NCBI RefSeq assembly: GCF_000765215.1
Contig: NZ_JPJE01000018.1
Location: 204,432-268,431 of the forward strand
DNA from: Eubacterium sp. ER2
Lineage (GTDB): Bacteria > Bacillota > Clostridia > Lachnospirales > Lachnospiraceae
Reading direction: 5' to 3'
DNA: 64,000 nt
Below, one piece after another: positions 8,545-16,552 of the stretch (the first letter of the stretch is position 1; the number at the start of each line of letters is the position of its first letter). The position numbers were made by a program, and so were the translations under genes. Under the pieces are notes generated by a model, which was not told the DNA's origin, ran no database searches, and saw only the letters and a list, made by a program, of their open reading frames with translations.

Positions 8545-9462
8545 ATGCAGAAAGAAAGAGTGTGGAGCATCCTCCCGGAGAGGGTGCGGCAGGTGCTGGA
8601 TAAAGAGGTTACAAATTATGACGAGCTTCAGGAGATCAAGCTCCGTACCGGTCAGCCGTTGCTGATCAGGTGCCGCGGGGAGGAGAGGATCCCCGGCAGG
8701 GGCCACCCCTATGTGGTGACGGCAAGAGATGTGAGGGAGGCCGTGGATTACACGAGCAACTTCTCCCTCTACGCCTATGAGGATGAGATGAGGCAGGGAT
8801 TTATTACGATAGAGGGAGGACACAGAGTGGGCATGACAGGGCAGGTCATACTGGACGGAGGGCATGTGAAAAATCTGAAGTATATCTCCTCGGTCAACAT
8901 CCGCATTTCCCATGAGATAGAAGGGTGCGCGGACAAGATCATGCCCTATGTGGTCCGGGGCGGCAGGGTGGCGCACACCCTGATCCTCTCGCCGCCGGGA
9001 TGCGGAAAGACGACCCTTCTGCGGGACATGGTCCGGCAGATTTCCGACGGGAACCAGCTTGTGAAGGGCATGACAGTGGGTGTGGTGGACGAGCGGTCAG
9101 AGATCGCGGGCTGCTGGAGGGGAGTGGCCCAAAATCATCTGGGCATACGCACAGACGTGCTGGACGGATGCCCCAAGGCGGAGGGCATGATCATGCTGAT
9201 CCGCTCCATGGCGCCCCAGGTGATCGCTGTGGATGAGATAGGTGCCCAGGAGGATGTGCACGCTATAGAGTACGCCATGCACTGCGGCTGTAAGCTGATC
9301 GCCACCATGCACGGCGCCTCCATTGAAGAGCTGAGGAAGAAGCCGGTATCCAGAAAAATGATTGACGAGAAGCGCTTTGAGCGGTACATCGTCCTGGAGG
9401 GAAGAGGACAGATAGAGGGCATATACGACGAGTACGGGCGGCCCGTGAGGAGGGAGGGATGA
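8545..9462 (+). CDS. spoIIIAA: Stage III sporulation protein AA, ATPase
   Basis: Secretion-type ATPase of the SpoIIIA-SpoIIQ feeding channel that links mother cell and forespore during engulfment, 305 aa. The Walker A motif SPPGCGKTTLLRD lies at about residues 149-161, with a Walker B-like VGVVDERSEI segment and AVDEIG downstream. It belongs to the type II/IV secretion ATPase-like family. It is the first gene of an eight-gene operon in the canonical order AA to AH, and its end overlaps spoIIIAB by 4 bp. Confidence 0.96.
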   Translation: MQKERVWSILPERVRQVLDKEVTNYDELQEIKLRTGQPLLIRCRGEERIPGRGHPYVVTARDVREAVDYTSNFSLYAYEDEMRQGFITIEGGHRVGMTGQVILDGGHVKNLKYISSVNIRISHEIEGCADKIMPYVVRGGRVAHTLILSPPGCGKTTLLRDMVRQISDGNQLVKGMTVGVVDERSEIAGCWRGVAQNHLGIRTDVLDGCPKAEGMIMLIRSMAPQVIAVDEIGAQEDVHAIEYAMHCGCKLIATMHGASIEELRKKPVSRKMIDEKRFERYIVLEGRGQIEGIYDEYGRPVRREG

Positions 9463-9977
9463 TCCGGCTGGCCGGCGGATTTCTTGTCATCGGCACAGCT
9501 TCTCTGTTCGGCTTTCGGGCAGCGGACACGCTTGAGGAGGAGTACCGGCAGATGCAGGACATCCGCAGGATCGTGTACATGCTCCAGGGGGAGATCCGGT
9601 ACGCCAGATCCTTTCTATCGGAGGCCTTCCTTGCCATCGCGGCAAACCAGGAGGAGCCTTACCGGTCCTGGCTCCTCAGTATGCAGGAGAAAATGGACCT
9701 GCGGGAGGAGGGCTCTTTGCCCTGTATCTGGGAGGAGACAGCCAGAGAGCACCTTGCCAGGCTGGCACTGAAGGAGGGGGAGAAGAGGAGGCTGTACGCC
9801 CTGGGGCGTTACCTGGGGACAGCGGATGTGAAGATGCAGATCTCCCACCTGCAGATGTACGCGGAGCACCTGGAGACGCGGATGGAGGAAATGCAGCAGA
9901 CCATGCAGACACAGAAAAAGCTTTACAGGGTCCTCGGCATGTCCGGCGGTATCCTGCTGGCAATCCTGCTCATATAG
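9459..9977 (+). CDS. spoIIIAB: Stage III sporulation protein AB
   Basis: Membrane component of the SpoIIIA complex, 172 aa, resembling GspF-type secretion platform proteins. It has an N-terminal hydrophobic segment (GGFLVIGTASLFGFRAADTL), a helical soluble middle (DIRRIVYMLQGEIRYARSFLSEAF is the conserved portion) and a C-terminal membrane segment (LGMSGGILLAILLI). It starts inside the end of spoIIIAA (ATGA overlap). Confidence 0.93.
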   Translation: MIRLAGGFLVIGTASLFGFRAADTLEEEYRQMQDIRRIVYMLQGEIRYARSFLSEAFLAIAANQEEPYRSWLLSMQEKMDLREEGSLPCIWEETAREHLARLALKEGEKRRLYALGRYLGTADVKMQISHLQMYAEHLETRMEEMQQTMQTQKKLYRVLGMSGGILLAILLI

Positions 9978-9986
9978 GAGGAGAAG

Positions 9987-10181
9987 ATGGAAGTAGATCT
10001 GATATTTAAAATTGCGGCAGTTGGCATCCTTGTCTCTGTGCTGAGCCAGGTGCTGAAGCACAGCGGCAGGGAAGAGCAGGCCTTTCTCACAAGCCTGGCG
10101 GGACTCCTCCTTGTACTGTTCTGGATCGTGCCCTACATTTATGATCTGTTTGCAGCCATACAGGGCCTGTTTTCGCTGTAG
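9987..10181 (+). CDS. spoIIIAC: Stage III sporulation protein AC
   Basis: 64-aa integral membrane protein with two hydrophobic helices (LIFKIAAVGILVSVLSQVL and FLTSLAGLLLVLFWIVPYI) joined by a KHSGREEQA loop, matching the usual SpoIIIAC size. AGGAGGAGAAG precedes the ATG. It is part of the SpoIIIA channel and lies 9 bp after spoIIIAB. Confidence 0.94.
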   Translation: MEVDLIFKIAAVGILVSVLSQVLKHSGREEQAFLTSLAGLLLVLFWIVPYIYDLFAAIQGLFSL

Positions 10182-10235
10182 AGCCCTCTGCTCTGACAGC
10201 GTGGCGGACGCCGAGGGAAGACAAGGTGATGGAAG

Positions 10236-10622
10236 ATGGACATTTTACAGATTGCCCTGCTGGGGGTGGCGGGAACGCTCCTGGCCATCCAGTTCAAGGG
10301 TGGAAAAACAGAATACGGGATATATATCTGCGCCGGCATCAGCCTTCTCATCTTTTTTGCTGTCCTTGACAGGATCGCGGCGGTGGTGGCCCGCCTGGAC
10401 GAGATCACAGCCTACATTGATCTGGCTCCGGCCTACATAGAGATGCTGCTGAAAATGCTGGGGATCACTTTTGTGGCTGAATTTTCCTCGGCCCTGTGCA
10501 GGGATGCAGGCTATCAGACCATTGCCCAGCAGATCGAAGTGTTTGCCAAGCTGGCGGTTCTCGTGCTGGGCCTGCCGGTGGTGTTCTCGCTGCTGGAGCT
10601 GATAGGGGAGTTTCTGTCATGA
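10236..10622 (+). CDS. spoIIIAD: Stage III sporulation protein AD
   Basis: 128-aa membrane protein, homologous to SpoIIIAC with an extra segment. Hydrophobic stretches are IALLGVAGTLLAI, GIYICAGISLLIFFAVL and LAVLVLGLPVVFSLLELIGEF. It contains the family segment LLKMLGITFVAEFSSALCRDAGYQTIAQQIE. Its stop codon overlaps the start of spoIIIAE (ATGA). Confidence 0.93.
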   Translation: MDILQIALLGVAGTLLAIQFKGGKTEYGIYICAGISLLIFFAVLDRIAAVVARLDEITAYIDLAPAYIEMLLKMLGITFVAEFSSALCRDAGYQTIAQQIEVFAKLAVLVLGLPVVFSLLELIGEFLS

Positions 10623-11830
10623 GCCACAGAAGAAAGGGAAGCCGCCTGCCATTACGGCGTCTGTGCCTCCTTCTGCCTGTCCTTGTCTGCTGCCTCCTCG
10701 CCTGCTGTCTCCTTGCTCCGGCCAGGAGCCTGGCGGCGGATACAGAAGAGAAGGAGCAGACGCAGACAACAGACCGGGCAGAGGAGATACTGGAGGAAGA
10801 GCTGGAACTGGATCAGATCAATGAGACGCTGGAGGAGATCTTCCCGGATGAAAAGCTGGACTTTGGAGAGACGGTCAGGGCTGTCATCACAGGAGACCTG
10901 TCCGTCTCGGTGGATCTCCTTGGGCGGCTCATATCGGATCAGCTCTTTCACGCCCTGGAGGTAAACCGGGAGAGTCTGATCCACATGGTCCTCATCGCGG
11001 TGATCGCGGCTGTGTTTGCCAATTTTGCGGAGGTCTTTCAGGCGCGCCAGATATCAGAGATCAGCTTCTATGTACTCTACATGCTTATGATCGCTCTCTG
11101 TCTGGGAGCCTTCCAGAGCGCAGCGGCCTGGGTGGAGGACGGGATCGGGCTTCTGACAGAATTTATGAAGGCCCTCTGTCCGGTCTACTTTATCGCTGTC
11201 TCCCTGGCAAAGGGGAGCATGACAGCCGCGGCGTTCTACAATCTGGCGCTTTTTGTCATCCTGCTGGTGGAGGTGTTTATGGTGAAGCTTCTGCTGCCTG
11301 CCCTTCACGTGTACATGATGATCAAGGTGCTGAACTATCTGTCCCAGGAGGAGTATCTGTCCAGATTTATCGAGCTGATCGAGACCATCGTGTCCTGGAC
11401 TCTAAAGACTCTGCTGGCACTTGTCATCGGACTGAACACTATACAGGGGCTTATCGCCCCGGCTGTAGACAGCGTAAAGCGCAGTGTGCTGACCCGGGGC
11501 GTGGAGGCCATACCAGGCGTGGGAGACGCCATCGGCGGCACGGCGGAGCTCATCCTCGGGACGGCGGTGGTGGTCAAAAACGGCATTGGCATAGCCGGGG
11601 TGATCATCTGCTTTGCGCTTTGCATGGTGCCCCTTGTGCAGGCCGGTCTCATGGTGCTCATGTATAAGCTGGCCGCTGCGGTCCTGCAGCCTGTGTCGGA
11701 CAAACGGCTCATCGGCTGCATCGGTGGAATGGCGGACGCCTGCCAGCTCCTGATGCGGCTCATCTTTACCGCCGGCATGCTCTTTCTCCTGACCGTGGCC
11801 ATTGTGGCTGCTACCACGAACAGCGGATAG
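10619..11830 (+). CDS. spoIIIAE: Stage III sporulation protein AE
   Basis: Polytopic membrane protein of the SpoIIIA complex, 403 aa from this start. It begins with a cleavable-type signal sequence (basic MSHRRKGSRLPLRR, then a Leu/Cys-rich core ending near APARSLAAD), then an acidic linker and about seven hydrophobic helices up to FTAGMLFLLTVAIVAATT. The start at 10619 overlaps the spoIIIAD stop by 4 bp and gives a proper signal peptide; the open frame also extends upstream, but only inside spoIIIAD. Confidence 0.93.
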   Translation: MSHRRKGSRLPLRRLCLLLPVLVCCLLACCLLAPARSLAADTEEKEQTQTTDRAEEILEEELELDQINETLEEIFPDEKLDFGETVRAVITGDLSVSVDLLGRLISDQLFHALEVNRESLIHMVLIAVIAAVFANFAEVFQARQISEISFYVLYMLMIALCLGAFQSAAAWVEDGIGLLTEFMKALCPVYFIAVSLAKGSMTAAAFYNLALFVILLVEVFMVKLLLPALHVYMMIKVLNYLSQEEYLSRFIELIETIVSWTLKTLLALVIGLNTIQGLIAPAVDSVKRSVLTRGVEAIPGVGDAIGGTAELILGTAVVVKNGIGIAGVIICFALCMVPLVQAGLMVLMYKLAAAVLQPVSDKRLIGCIGGMADACQLLMRLIFTAGMLFLLTVAIVAATTNSG

Positions 11831-11870
11831 AGAGCAGGCAGGTAATAATCGTGAGAAAAGGAGGTGCGAT

Positions 11871-12275
11871 ATGCTGGAGCAGCTCTATGGGTGGATCAGG
11901 AGCCTCGCTTATTTTATGGTGTTCTCCGCTGTGCTCAGCCATGTGATCCCCGGCCAGGCCTACAAAAAATATATCCGCTTTTTCACCGGCCTGCTGCTCG
12001 TCATCCTCCTCCTGACGCCGGTCATGAAGCTGCTGGGCATGGGGCAGGAGTTCTCTGCCATCTACCAGGGCACTGCCTACGCGGAGGAGCTGCGGCAGAT
12101 CCAGGAGGCGGGGGCCTACCTGGAGGATATCGGGTCAGGGGAGGGCCTGCCAGCGAATGGCGGAAAGCCGGACAGCGCGGAGCCGGGCCCCGAAGAGCCG
12201 GATACTAAAGAGTCGGAGGCAGAGGAGACAGGGGGCAACAGGATCAGTGTGGAGGAGATCAGGATTGGACAGTAA
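11871..12275 (+). CDS. spoIIIAF: Stage III sporulation protein AF
   Basis: 134-aa membrane protein: two N-terminal hydrophobic helices (SLAYFMVFSAVLSHVIPG and FFTGLLLVILLLTPVMKLLG) separated by KKYIRF, then a soluble Glu-rich tail. AAAGGAGGTGCGAT directly before the ATG at 11871 decides the start; the frame is open further upstream without a ribosome binding site. It overlaps the next gene by 11 bp. Confidence 0.9.
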   Translation: MLEQLYGWIRSLAYFMVFSAVLSHVIPGQAYKKYIRFFTGLLLVILLLTPVMKLLGMGQEFSAIYQGTAYAEELRQIQEAGAYLEDIGSGEGLPANGGKPDSAEPGPEEPDTKESEAEETGGNRISVEEIRIGQ

Positions 12276-12885
12276 AAAAATCAAAGAATGGCTTGGAAAG
12301 CTGACGGCAGGAGGCGCCAGGACCTGGCTTCGGAAGGATCGGCTGCTGATCCTTCTCCTGGCGGGTGTGCTGCTGCTGGTGATCACCCTCCCCGTCTCAG
12401 ACAAAAGCGGGGAGGAGGACTCCTCCCTGTCCCAGGGCGGGCAGGAGGCGGGCACCGGGCTTTCCGGAGGTGAGGACTATGCGCAGTACATGGAGAAAAG
12501 ACTGGAGGAGGCCCTGTCAGAGGTGTCCGGCGTGGGGAAGGTGAAGGTCATGGTGACCCTCCGTTCCACCTCCGAGAAGGTAGTGGAGAAGGATGAGGAG
12601 CAGGAGAGCGAGACGGTGACAGAGCAGGACAGCCAGGGGGGAACACGCACCACAGCAAGGAGCAGCTCCAGCGGTACCACTGTATACGGTGAGCCTGGCA
12701 GCGGCACCTCCGCCGGGCAGGAGCCCTACGTGACAAAGGAGCTGACCCCTTCCGTGGAGGGGGTGGTGGTGATCGCCCAGGGCGGGGACCAGCCCGTCAC
12801 CGTGCAGAACATAACGGAGGCGGTGCAGGCATTATTTAATGTAGACACGCATAAAATTAAGGTGATGAAGCTGAATGAAAATTAA
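12265..12885 (+). CDS. spoIIIAG: Stage III sporulation protein AG (TTG start)
   Basis: 206-aa single-pass protein that forms a ring in the intermembrane space, related to EscJ/PrgK secretion-ring proteins. After DSKKIKEWLGKL comes one membrane helix (LLILLLAGVLLLVITLPV), then a Ser/Gly-rich linker and the ring-building domain (YMEKRLEEALSEVSGVGKVKVMVTLRS and, at the end, VQNITEAVQALFNVDTHKIKVMKL). No ATG fits: the best start is TTG at 12265, with GGAGGAGAT about 8 bases upstream. It overlaps spoIIIAF by 11 bp. Confidence 0.9.
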   Translation: MDSKKIKEWLGKLTAGGARTWLRKDRLLILLLAGVLLLVITLPVSDKSGEEDSSLSQGGQEAGTGLSGGEDYAQYMEKRLEEALSEVSGVGKVKVMVTLRSTSEKVVEKDEEQESETVTEQDSQGGTRTTARSSSSGTTVYGEPGSGTSAGQEPYVTKELTPSVEGVVVIAQGGDQPVTVQNITEAVQALFNVDTHKIKVMKLNEN

Positions 12886-12897
12886 GGAGGTAGCAGA

Positions 12898-13554
12898 GTG
12901 AAAAAAATATTCAGGAAAAACCAGATCATCATTGCGGCTCTTGCGGTCATGATCGCTGCGGCGGGGTATCTGAACTACTCGGGGCGGCTCTTCGGGGAGA
13001 AGGACGACGCGGCTCAGACGAGCGGGGATCTGGCCAGCCAGGAGCTTCTGGACATATCCGAGGAGGACGTGTCTGCCAGCTCGGACGACATTGAGAGCCA
13101 GGATGTAGACGGGGACGCTGCCGGGACGGACGGGGAGACAGACGACGGAGGTGTGGACGGCACACCCGGCGAGGCTGTGCTGACAAGCGGGGATGCCAGC
13201 GCGGTGGTGGCAGAGGCGAAGGTGACAAGAGAGCAGGTGCGGGCAAAGAACAAGGAGGATCTCCTCTCCATCATTGACAACCAAAATCTGAGCGATGAGC
13301 AGAAGCAGGACGCTGTCAACCAGATGGTCCAGATGACTGATCTTGCGGAAAAGGAGGCGGCGTCCGAAACCCTGCTGGCCTCCAAGGGATTTACTGACGC
13401 GGTAGTCAGCCTGACGGCGGACAGCGCGGACGTGGTGGTCAGTGCCTCGGAGCTGTCGGACGCTAACCGGGCGCAGATCGAGGATATTATTACAAGAAAA
13501 ACCGGGATTGCCGCCCAGAATATCGTCATCACACCCATCAACACAGCGGAGTAG
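12898..13554 (+). CDS. spoIIIAH: Stage III sporulation protein AH (GTG start)
   Basis: 218-aa mother-cell membrane protein whose extracytoplasmic domain binds SpoIIQ across the intermembrane space. It has an N-terminal membrane helix (IIIAALAVMIAAAGYLNYSG), an Asp/Gly/Ser-rich linker, and the C-terminal YscJ/FliF-like domain (DLLSIIDNQNLSDEQKQDAVNQM through TGIAAQNIVITPI). The start is GTG with AAGGAGG upstream. It is the last gene of the canonical operon. Confidence 0.93.
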   Translation: MKKIFRKNQIIIAALAVMIAAAGYLNYSGRLFGEKDDAAQTSGDLASQELLDISEEDVSASSDDIESQDVDGDAAGTDGETDDGGVDGTPGEAVLTSGDASAVVAEAKVTREQVRAKNKEDLLSIIDNQNLSDEQKQDAVNQMVQMTDLAEKEAASETLLASKGFTDAVVSLTADSADVVVSASELSDANRAQIEDIITRKTGIAAQNIVITPINTAE

Positions 13555-13651
13555 CTTTACAAAGATTTAACGGAAAGCAAAGATGGATTTGAACTGGAGC
13601 TGTTAAGATAAGAACGAAGAAAGATACCAGGGGCAGAAAGGGAATGAGAGG

Positions 13652-14422
13652 ATGACAGGGAGAGAGAAGAGGGCGCTTCGGGATGCGTTTATCAAGCTTT
13701 TGTCCGCCGCAGTGGTGGCCGCCGGTCTGGCCGGCATGTACGGCATGAGAGCGGGAGCTGTGCAGGCTCCGGCGAACAGGACGGCTTTCCAGGCAGAGGC
13801 AGAAGCTGTGGAAAAAACAGAGCCAGGACAACAGACAGGACAGCAGGGGAAGGTGATCATTTCCCAGTTCTACGGAGCCGGAGGCGGGGAGGGAGTCTTC
13901 TCCAACGACTTTGTAGAGCTCTACAACCCTGGAGACGAGGCCGTTCGTCTGGACGATTACATACTGGGCTACAGCTCGGGGGCCGTGGAGGACGAGGCCG
14001 GCTCCACCGTGGACAGCGACGGCGTGCGGACAGAGAGGACAGTCGGGCTGGCCGGATCCATACCGGCCCACGGCTACTATCTCGTGTGCGGCGCAGGCAA
14101 TGTGCAGGAAGATAGAGCTTACCAGATAGAGAGCTTTAACAGGATGTGGCAGGATCTTGTGATCGACGACCAGCCCACAGTCACACTGAAGCTCTACGGG
14201 GGAGCGAACCTTGTAGATATGGTTTCCACAGAGGGGAGCAGCTGCCAGTATCTCGTCTCCGCCAGCACGTCTGTAGTCAATGGAGAGGCGGCAAGAGGGG
14301 AGAGTGGAAGAAGCGGAAAAGGGCTGCGGACCTTCTACTGGGACGGCAGGGTGGCGCCGGAGTATGAAAACCTCTACGAGCCCCACAGCTCCTACGGGGC
14401 AGCGGACGGAGAAGAGGGATAA
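13652..14422 (+). CDS. Secreted or membrane-anchored lamin tail domain protein
   Basis: 256 aa. The N-terminus has a hydrophobic segment (LLSAAVVAAGLAGMYGMRAG) that looks like a signal or anchor. From about residue 66 the protein matches the lamin tail (LTD) fold: VIISQFYGAGGGEG, then the hallmark NDFVELYNPGDEAVRLDDYIL and IPAHGYYLVCG. LTD domains occur in bacterial surface proteins and nucleases, but no nuclease domain is present here. It sits 97 bp after spoIIIAH and before a terminator, so read-through from the sporulation operon is possible. Its role is unknown. Confidence 0.75.
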   Translation: MTGREKRALRDAFIKLLSAAVVAAGLAGMYGMRAGAVQAPANRTAFQAEAEAVEKTEPGQQTGQQGKVIISQFYGAGGGEGVFSNDFVELYNPGDEAVRLDDYILGYSSGAVEDEAGSTVDSDGVRTERTVGLAGSIPAHGYYLVCGAGNVQEDRAYQIESFNRMWQDLVIDDQPTVTLKLYGGANLVDMVSTEGSSCQYLVSASTSVVNGEAARGESGRSGKGLRTFYWDGRVAPEYENLYEPHSSYGAADGEEG

Positions 14423-14434
14423 AAAATAAGTATT

Positions 14435-14467
14435 GCGTTGATCTGGAATACAGATCAGCGCTTTTTT
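14435..14467 (+). terminator. Intrinsic terminator after the spoIIIA region
   Basis: GCG..GATCTG (14435-14445) pairs with CAGATC..CGC (14451-14461) and is followed by six T residues. Confidence 0.85.
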
Positions 14468-14530
14468 ATTGGAAAATTGTATTAGTATAGAATGTGTCGA
14501 TAGATGAAAATAATTATAAAAATTAACAAT

Positions 14531-14559
14531 TTTATTTTTGGAAATGTATATGATAAAAT
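14531..14559 (+). promoter_or_regulatory. Probable promoter of the ABC importer operon
   Basis: TAAAAT (14554-14559) preceded by TG at 14551-14552 (extended -10), with TTTATT (14531-14536) at 17-bp spacing. The whole 14468-14600 stretch is strongly AT-rich. The leader is only about 55 nt, so there is no room for a riboswitch. Confidence 0.5.
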
Positions 14560-14621
14560 GAAGCCGTTTGAGTGTTAGAAAAATAACAAAACAGATAACG
14601 CAGGGATAAGGAGTGTTCGTT

Positions 14622-15695
14622 ATGGCGTTAAACCAGAAAGCGGATTCAAAGAAGAATACGAATTCGGATCATCTTGAGAATCTGACCAGGCAACAGTTAA
14701 AAGAACTGGAGGAGAAAGAAAAGTCTTTTGTGCAGAAGATACTGGATGTTGTGATCAGTCTTTTGCCAATCATATGCGGTATTGCAGCTATTCTGGAATA
14801 TCAGCTGATTCCGGATGGAAGCAGCAATAATGATCCCAAAACATATCTTGGACTTCTCATTGTACTGATTGCTGCGTATGTTCTCTATGGAGCCGTGGGA
14901 GTGATTCGGAGGCTTCGAGGAGATAAGACAATCATAGAAAGAGTCCGTTACAAGGCACCGCTTTATTCAGCACTTTTTTTGCTGCTGCTCGCATATGATT
15001 ACCTGACGTTGAAGACAGGAATTCTGACACAGCCTTTTGTACCGTGTATGAACTCTATCTTGAATGCGGCGTGGAACGATAAAGGATATTTGATCGAGTC
15101 AACCCTACATACCCTGCGGCTTCTGTTCCTGGGCTATTTTATCGGTGTGGTTCTTGGACTTATCACAGGAATTACCTGCGGCTATTCCAAAAAAGTACGC
15201 TACTGGATTGATCCGGTTATTAAATTTCTTGGACCAATTCCTACTTCTACGTGGATCCCGATCGTCATGGTTGTAGCGACTTCCCTTTTCGGCGGAGCTG
15301 TGTTTATTATCGCTCTCGGGTCATGGTTTGCGGTAACCGTCGCTTCTATGACAGGAATTTCAAATGTGGACAAGGACTTTTTTGAAGCGGCGAGAACGCT
15401 GGGGGCCAACGAGAGACAGCTGGTCTTCCGGGTGGCGATCCCTCATGCAATGCCATCTATTCTTCAGGGAATGACACAGGCGATGAGCTCTGCTTGTACG
15501 GCTATCATGATCGCGGAGATGATGGGAGTAAAGGCGGGTCTTGGATGGTATATGACCTGGGCAAAATCCTGGTCAAGCTATGACAAGATGTTTGCGGCAT
15601 TGTTCGTGATCTGCTTTATATTTACAGTTGTTACGAAGGTTCTTGATTTGATCAAACGTCGTGTCTTACGCTGGCAGAATGGAGTTGTTAAATAA
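14622..15695 (+). CDS. ABC transporter permease, NitT/TauT (SsuC) type
   Basis: Membrane subunit of a nitrate/sulfonate/thiamine-precursor-type importer, 357 aa. The C-terminal about 230 aa are the standard permease domain with the cytoplasmic EAA loop (EAARTLGANERQLVFRVAIPHAMPSI). The N-terminal about 120 aa are an extra part: a charged, probably coiled helix (QQLKELEEKEKSF) and three hydrophobic segments. This makes the protein about 100 aa longer than usual. AAGGAG lies 8 bases before the ATG at 14622; a GTG at 14613 is inside that site and was rejected. The operon is visibly richer in A/T-ending codons than its neighbours. Confidence 0.88.
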   Translation: MALNQKADSKKNTNSDHLENLTRQQLKELEEKEKSFVQKILDVVISLLPIICGIAAILEYQLIPDGSSNNDPKTYLGLLIVLIAAYVLYGAVGVIRRLRGDKTIIERVRYKAPLYSALFLLLLAYDYLTLKTGILTQPFVPCMNSILNAAWNDKGYLIESTLHTLRLLFLGYFIGVVLGLITGITCGYSKKVRYWIDPVIKFLGPIPTSTWIPIVMVVATSLFGGAVFIIALGSWFAVTVASMTGISNVDKDFFEAARTLGANERQLVFRVAIPHAMPSILQGMTQAMSSACTAIMIAEMMGVKAGLGWYMTWAKSWSSYDKMFAALFVICFIFTVVTKVLDLIKRRVLRWQNGVVK

Positions 15696-16468
15696 TGGTA
15701 GAAAAAAAAGTAACATTAAAACTGGATCATGTTTCAAAAAGTTTCGCGAAAATTGAGACAGATGAAGTAACTCATGCGCTGAACGAGATCGATCTGACAA
15801 TGAAAAGCGGGGAGTTTATTAGTCTGGTAGGACCATCAGGCTGTGGAAAATCAACTATACTGCGTCTGGTGGCCGGGCTGATCATGCCGACAACAGGGAA
15901 ACTGACTGTAGATGACAATGAGATACAGGGCCCTTCTCCGGAGAGGGGGATGGTATTCCAAAAACCAACTCTTTTTCCGTGGCTTACCGTAAAAGATAAC
16001 ATAGCTTTCAGTCTTAAAATGCAGGGAAAGCTGAAAGGAAATGAAGACAAAGTTGAAAAGATGATCGATGTCATCGGACTAGGGTCGTTCAGGGATGATT
16101 ATCCGGGACAGCTCTCTGGTGGAATGGCCCAAAGAGTGGCGCTTGTCCGCTCCCTGATCAATGAGCCGGACATTCTGCTTCTGGATGAGCCTCTTGGAGC
16201 GCTTGATGCGTTCACGCGTATGAATATGCAGGACGAAATCCTGCGGATATGGCAGGAAAAGGAGCAGCTGGCTATTATGGTGACACATGATGTGGATGAG
16301 GCAGTCTATATGGGAAGCAGAGTGATTGTTATGGATTCAAATCCGGGCAGAGTTGTATCAGACATAACTATAAAAGAAAAATATCCCAGAGACAGATCGT
16401 CAGCCATGTTTGTAGAGTATAGAAATGAAATCTTAAATAAACTCCATTATGGGGGGATCCGCAGTTAG
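15695..16468 (+). CDS. ABC transporter ATP-binding protein, NitT/TauT type
   Basis: Energises the importer, 257 aa. Walker A GPSGCGKST, Q-loop GMVFQKPTLFPWLTV, signature LSGGMAQRVALVRSL, Walker B ILLLDEPLGALD and H-loop MVTHDVDEAV are all present, as in SsuB/TauB/ThiZ. Its ATG overlaps the stop of the permease gene by one base (TAATG), so the two are translationally coupled. Confidence 0.92.
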   Translation: MVEKKVTLKLDHVSKSFAKIETDEVTHALNEIDLTMKSGEFISLVGPSGCGKSTILRLVAGLIMPTTGKLTVDDNEIQGPSPERGMVFQKPTLFPWLTVKDNIAFSLKMQGKLKGNEDKVEKMIDVIGLGSFRDDYPGQLSGGMAQRVALVRSLINEPDILLLDEPLGALDAFTRMNMQDEILRIWQEKEQLAIMVTHDVDEAVYMGSRVIVMDSNPGRVVSDITIKEKYPRDRSSAMFVEYRNEILNKLHYGGIRS

Positions 16469-16552
16469 CGGATTTAAAACAAGATTCTTTTAACTGAGAA
16501 GGAAATTTCCGGATCGGTTTTTAGAATAAAATATACAAGAAGGAGAGAAAGT

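Noticed and set aside
10496..10618. Upstream extension of spoIIIAE
   Set aside because: The extension lies inside spoIIIAD, has no ribosome binding site and would bury the signal peptide.
14560..14621. TPP or other riboswitch before the ABC importer
   Set aside because: The leader is about 55 nt and has no recognisable conserved motif, so it cannot be used to assign the substrate.
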